From Candidatus Solibacter sp. (GTDB lineage Bacteria; Acidobacteriota; Terriglobia; Bryobacterales; Bryobacteraceae), in the NCBI GenBank assembly GCA_017883345.1, contig JADGNT010000271.1, positions 1 through 6,804 of the forward strand: DNA of 6,804 nucleotides, in the 5' to 3' direction. Within the stretch, counting starts at the first letter, position 1. The number at the start of each line of letters is the position of its first letter. The notes under the pieces are model-generated. The model ran no database searches. It saw only the letters and a list, made by a program, of their open reading frames with translations, and was not told the origin of the DNA. This document shows, piece after piece, positions 5,561 through 6,804 of this stretch. A program made the position numbers and the translations under genes.

Positions 5561-6420
5561 AAACGATTGAGCTCGAATACGACATGCATCCGCAACCACG
5601 CCGCGGCGGAGCGCCGAACGCTGTCTTGCATGAAATAATCGGAGGCTACCGTGCCGCTTATGCGAACTTTCTGGAGTATTTGTTGCAGATAAGAGAAGAT
5701 TTCATCTCTCTGGAGAATGAGCCTTCCGCAGCCTCGCCATTCACTCCCTACTGGGAAAACGGCTTTCTGCCGGGTTTGGACATCGTGACGCTTCACGGTA
5801 TGCTCCGGCGTCACAACCCACGTAGATACCTGGAAATTGGCTCTGGCAATTCAACGAAAGTGGCGCGGCGGGCTATCGCCATGCATGGCCTCCAAACTAA
5901 AGTGATGTCGATTGATCCGCAACCACGGGCTGATGTGGATCAAATCTGTGACGTTGTGGTCCGGGAAGGGCTTGAGACTGTTGACATCAGCACTTTTGAA
6001 CAACTCAAATCCGGGGACTTTCTATTCTTCGATGGTTCCCATCACGCCTTCATGAACTCAGACGTAGCTGTGTTCTTTCTGGAGGTTCTTCCGGTACTCG
6101 CGCCTGGGGTATTTATCCACGTACACGATATCTGCTTACCCTACGATTATCCCGAGATCTGGACTTCTCGTTTCTATTCCGAGCAGTATGTCCTCGCTTC
6201 CGCTCTCGTGTTCGGCGCCAGCCGCTTTACAATAGACATGGCGAATATGTTCATAAGTAAAGATCCTGAACTGAGCGAACTGTTGGGGCGGTTCTGGGAT
6301 CACCCTAACTTGAAGTGCGTATCCGGCCGGCACGGGGCATCATTTTGGTTCCGAATGACGCCTCCGGCGGTGGATACAGGCGTGCGTTCAAGGATGAGCG
6401 CCCCGATCGGACAGCACTAG
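5557..6420 (+). CDS. Class I SAM-dependent methyltransferase (Methyltransf_24-like)
   Basis: A 287-residue cytoplasmic enzyme expected to transfer a methyl group from S-adenosylmethionine; the substrate is unknown. Residues 1-85 form a helical cap containing FTPYWENGFLPGLD (62-75). The Rossmann core begins with motif I, RYLEIGSGNSTKVA (90-103), where the glycine loop binds SAM. Next is VMSIDPQPRADVDQ (116-129), with the acidic SID position for the ribose. Then come DFLFFDGSHHAFMNSDV (154-170), carrying the DGSH signature of this family, and GVFIHVHDICLPYDYP (184-199), where the paired histidines and aspartate are candidates for substrate or metal contact. The C-terminus GRHGASFWFRM (257-267) is the closing strand. 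Length is normal and no frame damage is seen. The ATG overlaps the stop of a 44-codon ORF and lacks its own ribosome site. The gene is visibly less GC-rich than the operon upstream, suggesting separate origin. Relatives often sit in polysaccharide or secondary-metabolite clusters. Confidence 0.85.
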   Translation: MKTIELEYDMHPQPRRGGAPNAVLHEIIGGYRAAYANFLEYLLQIREDFISLENEPSAASPFTPYWENGFLPGLDIVTLHGMLRRHNPRRYLEIGSGNSTKVARRAIAMHGLQTKVMSIDPQPRADVDQICDVVVREGLETVDISTFEQLKSGDFLFFDGSHHAFMNSDVAVFFLEVLPVLAPGVFIHVHDICLPYDYPEIWTSRFYSEQYVLASALVFGASRFTIDMANMFISKDPELSELLGRFWDHPNLKCVSGRHGASFWFRMTPPAVDTGVRSRMSAPIGQH

Positions 6421-6432
6421 AGAACTCAGGCT

Positions 6433-6477
6433 GGTGCTGAGAGCGCCGCAACCCCGGTTTCAAGCCCGGGCAGCACC
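6433..6477 (+). other. Stem-loop just downstream of the methyltransferase
   Basis: GGTGCTG (6433-6439) pairs perfectly with CAGCACC (6471-6477). Inside, CCCGG (6453-6457) pairs with CCGGG (6466-6470) around an 8-nt loop, leaving 13 nt unpaired on the left. It starts 13 nt after the stop codon and lacks a clear T-tract, so it may be a factor-dependent terminator or a 3' stabilising hairpin. Confidence 0.4.
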
Positions 6478-6480
6478 TTG

Positions 6481-6804
6481 GCCCTCAATTACTCTGGCGG
6501 TCCGGCGGAACACTGCGGCCGGCCTCGGGCGCGCCATGCTTCTGTAGCACGGCCGCGTCACCGCAAAGCCGGATCGAGCCGTGCCGGAAGGGCGTCCAAC
6601 ACCGATTGCCCGGAAACACCCAAAACGGCATCTCCGTCACCATACTCACGGATAGGCGCATCGCAGTCGAACGCGGTAATGGTGGGATACAGCCTGCGGG
6701 AAGCGCCCCTCCAGCGGCGTCCTTGCTTATGCCTGCTCGCAGGAGCAGCGACGGCCCAAGCGCCCTCATCCACCAGGGCGTCGGCCAGTGCTCGGCCGCG
6801 TGGC
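6481..6804. other. Unassigned right end of the window
   Basis: No gene can be supported here. On the minus strand two overlapping frames remain open into the right edge. One ends at 6558 (product containing RALADALVDEGAWAVAAP and AFDCDAPIREYGDGDAVLG), the other at 6485. Neither shows a family pattern, and the high GC of this end makes long open frames likely by chance. The frame ending at 6558 has the more protein-like composition and could be the 3' end or decayed remnant of a gene entering from the right. Confidence 0.3.

Noticed and set aside
5401..5814. Minus-strand 137-codon frame
   Set aside because: It overlaps the clear methyltransferase N-terminus and has no recognisable motif.
6452..6470. 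tRNA T-arm, suggested by GGTTTCAAGCC
   Set aside because: Stem and loop sizes do not fit, and no acceptor, D or anticodon arm can be drawn around it.
6431..6480. TPP riboswitch, suggested by CTGAGA at 6437-6442
   Set aside because: The downstream pyrophosphate-binding half, with its GGTAATGCCAGCG-like block, is missing, and the site lies after a gene rather than before a thiamine gene.

Overview
The window reads as a chromosomal segment from a high-GC soil-type bacterium. The likeliest source is Acidobacteriota (Terriglobia-like). That assignment is an inference from gene style: a tandem BON-domain protein, a lipoprotein / GT-C membrane protein / BadF-type kinase operon, a short coiled-coil protein, and abundant GC-rich palindromic repeats of the GTTGGCA...TGCCCCAC kind. 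No rRNA, tRNA, CRISPR array, transposase or phage gene is visible.

Layout. Positions 2-502 hold the 3' part of a tandem BON-domain protein, closed by a strong intrinsic terminator (524-562). A palindromic repeat (588-628) and an extended -10 promoter sitting almost on the start codon lead into a compact three-gene operon. Its genes are a putative lipoprotein (657-1187), a large polytopic GT-C-like glycosyltransferase with a C-terminal discoidin-like domain (1191-3455), and a BadF/BadG-type N-acetylhexosamine kinase-like ATPase (3452-4390). The second gene follows after 3 nt and the third overlaps by 4 nt. A small coiled-coil protein (4401-4640) converges from the minus strand.

Positions 4681-5284 are a decayed intergenic zone. 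It holds a frameshifted, truncated remnant of a phosphate-binding protein gene (pstS-like, 4781-4962), flanked by 11-bp direct repeats and palindromes, followed by an iterated TTCTAAAGC motif. At about 5285 the style changes: base composition is visibly lower in GC. A sigma-70-like promoter heads a chain of two possible mini-ORFs (22 and 44 codons) overlapping into a SAM-dependent methyltransferase (5557-6420). The last 380 bases hold a stem-loop and otherwise nothing I can assign.

How the genes may work together. The operon couples a membrane enzyme that probably transfers a lipid-linked sugar outside the cytoplasm with a cytoplasmic sugar kinase and a surface lipoprotein, which suggests envelope glycan assembly or recycling. 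The methyltransferase belongs to a type often found in glycan or secondary-metabolite loci, but nothing in the sequence ties it to the operon. The best leads are the pstS fossil, the shared hairpin repeat that is translated inside the glycosyltransferase gene, and the coupled mini-ORF leader of the methyltransferase.
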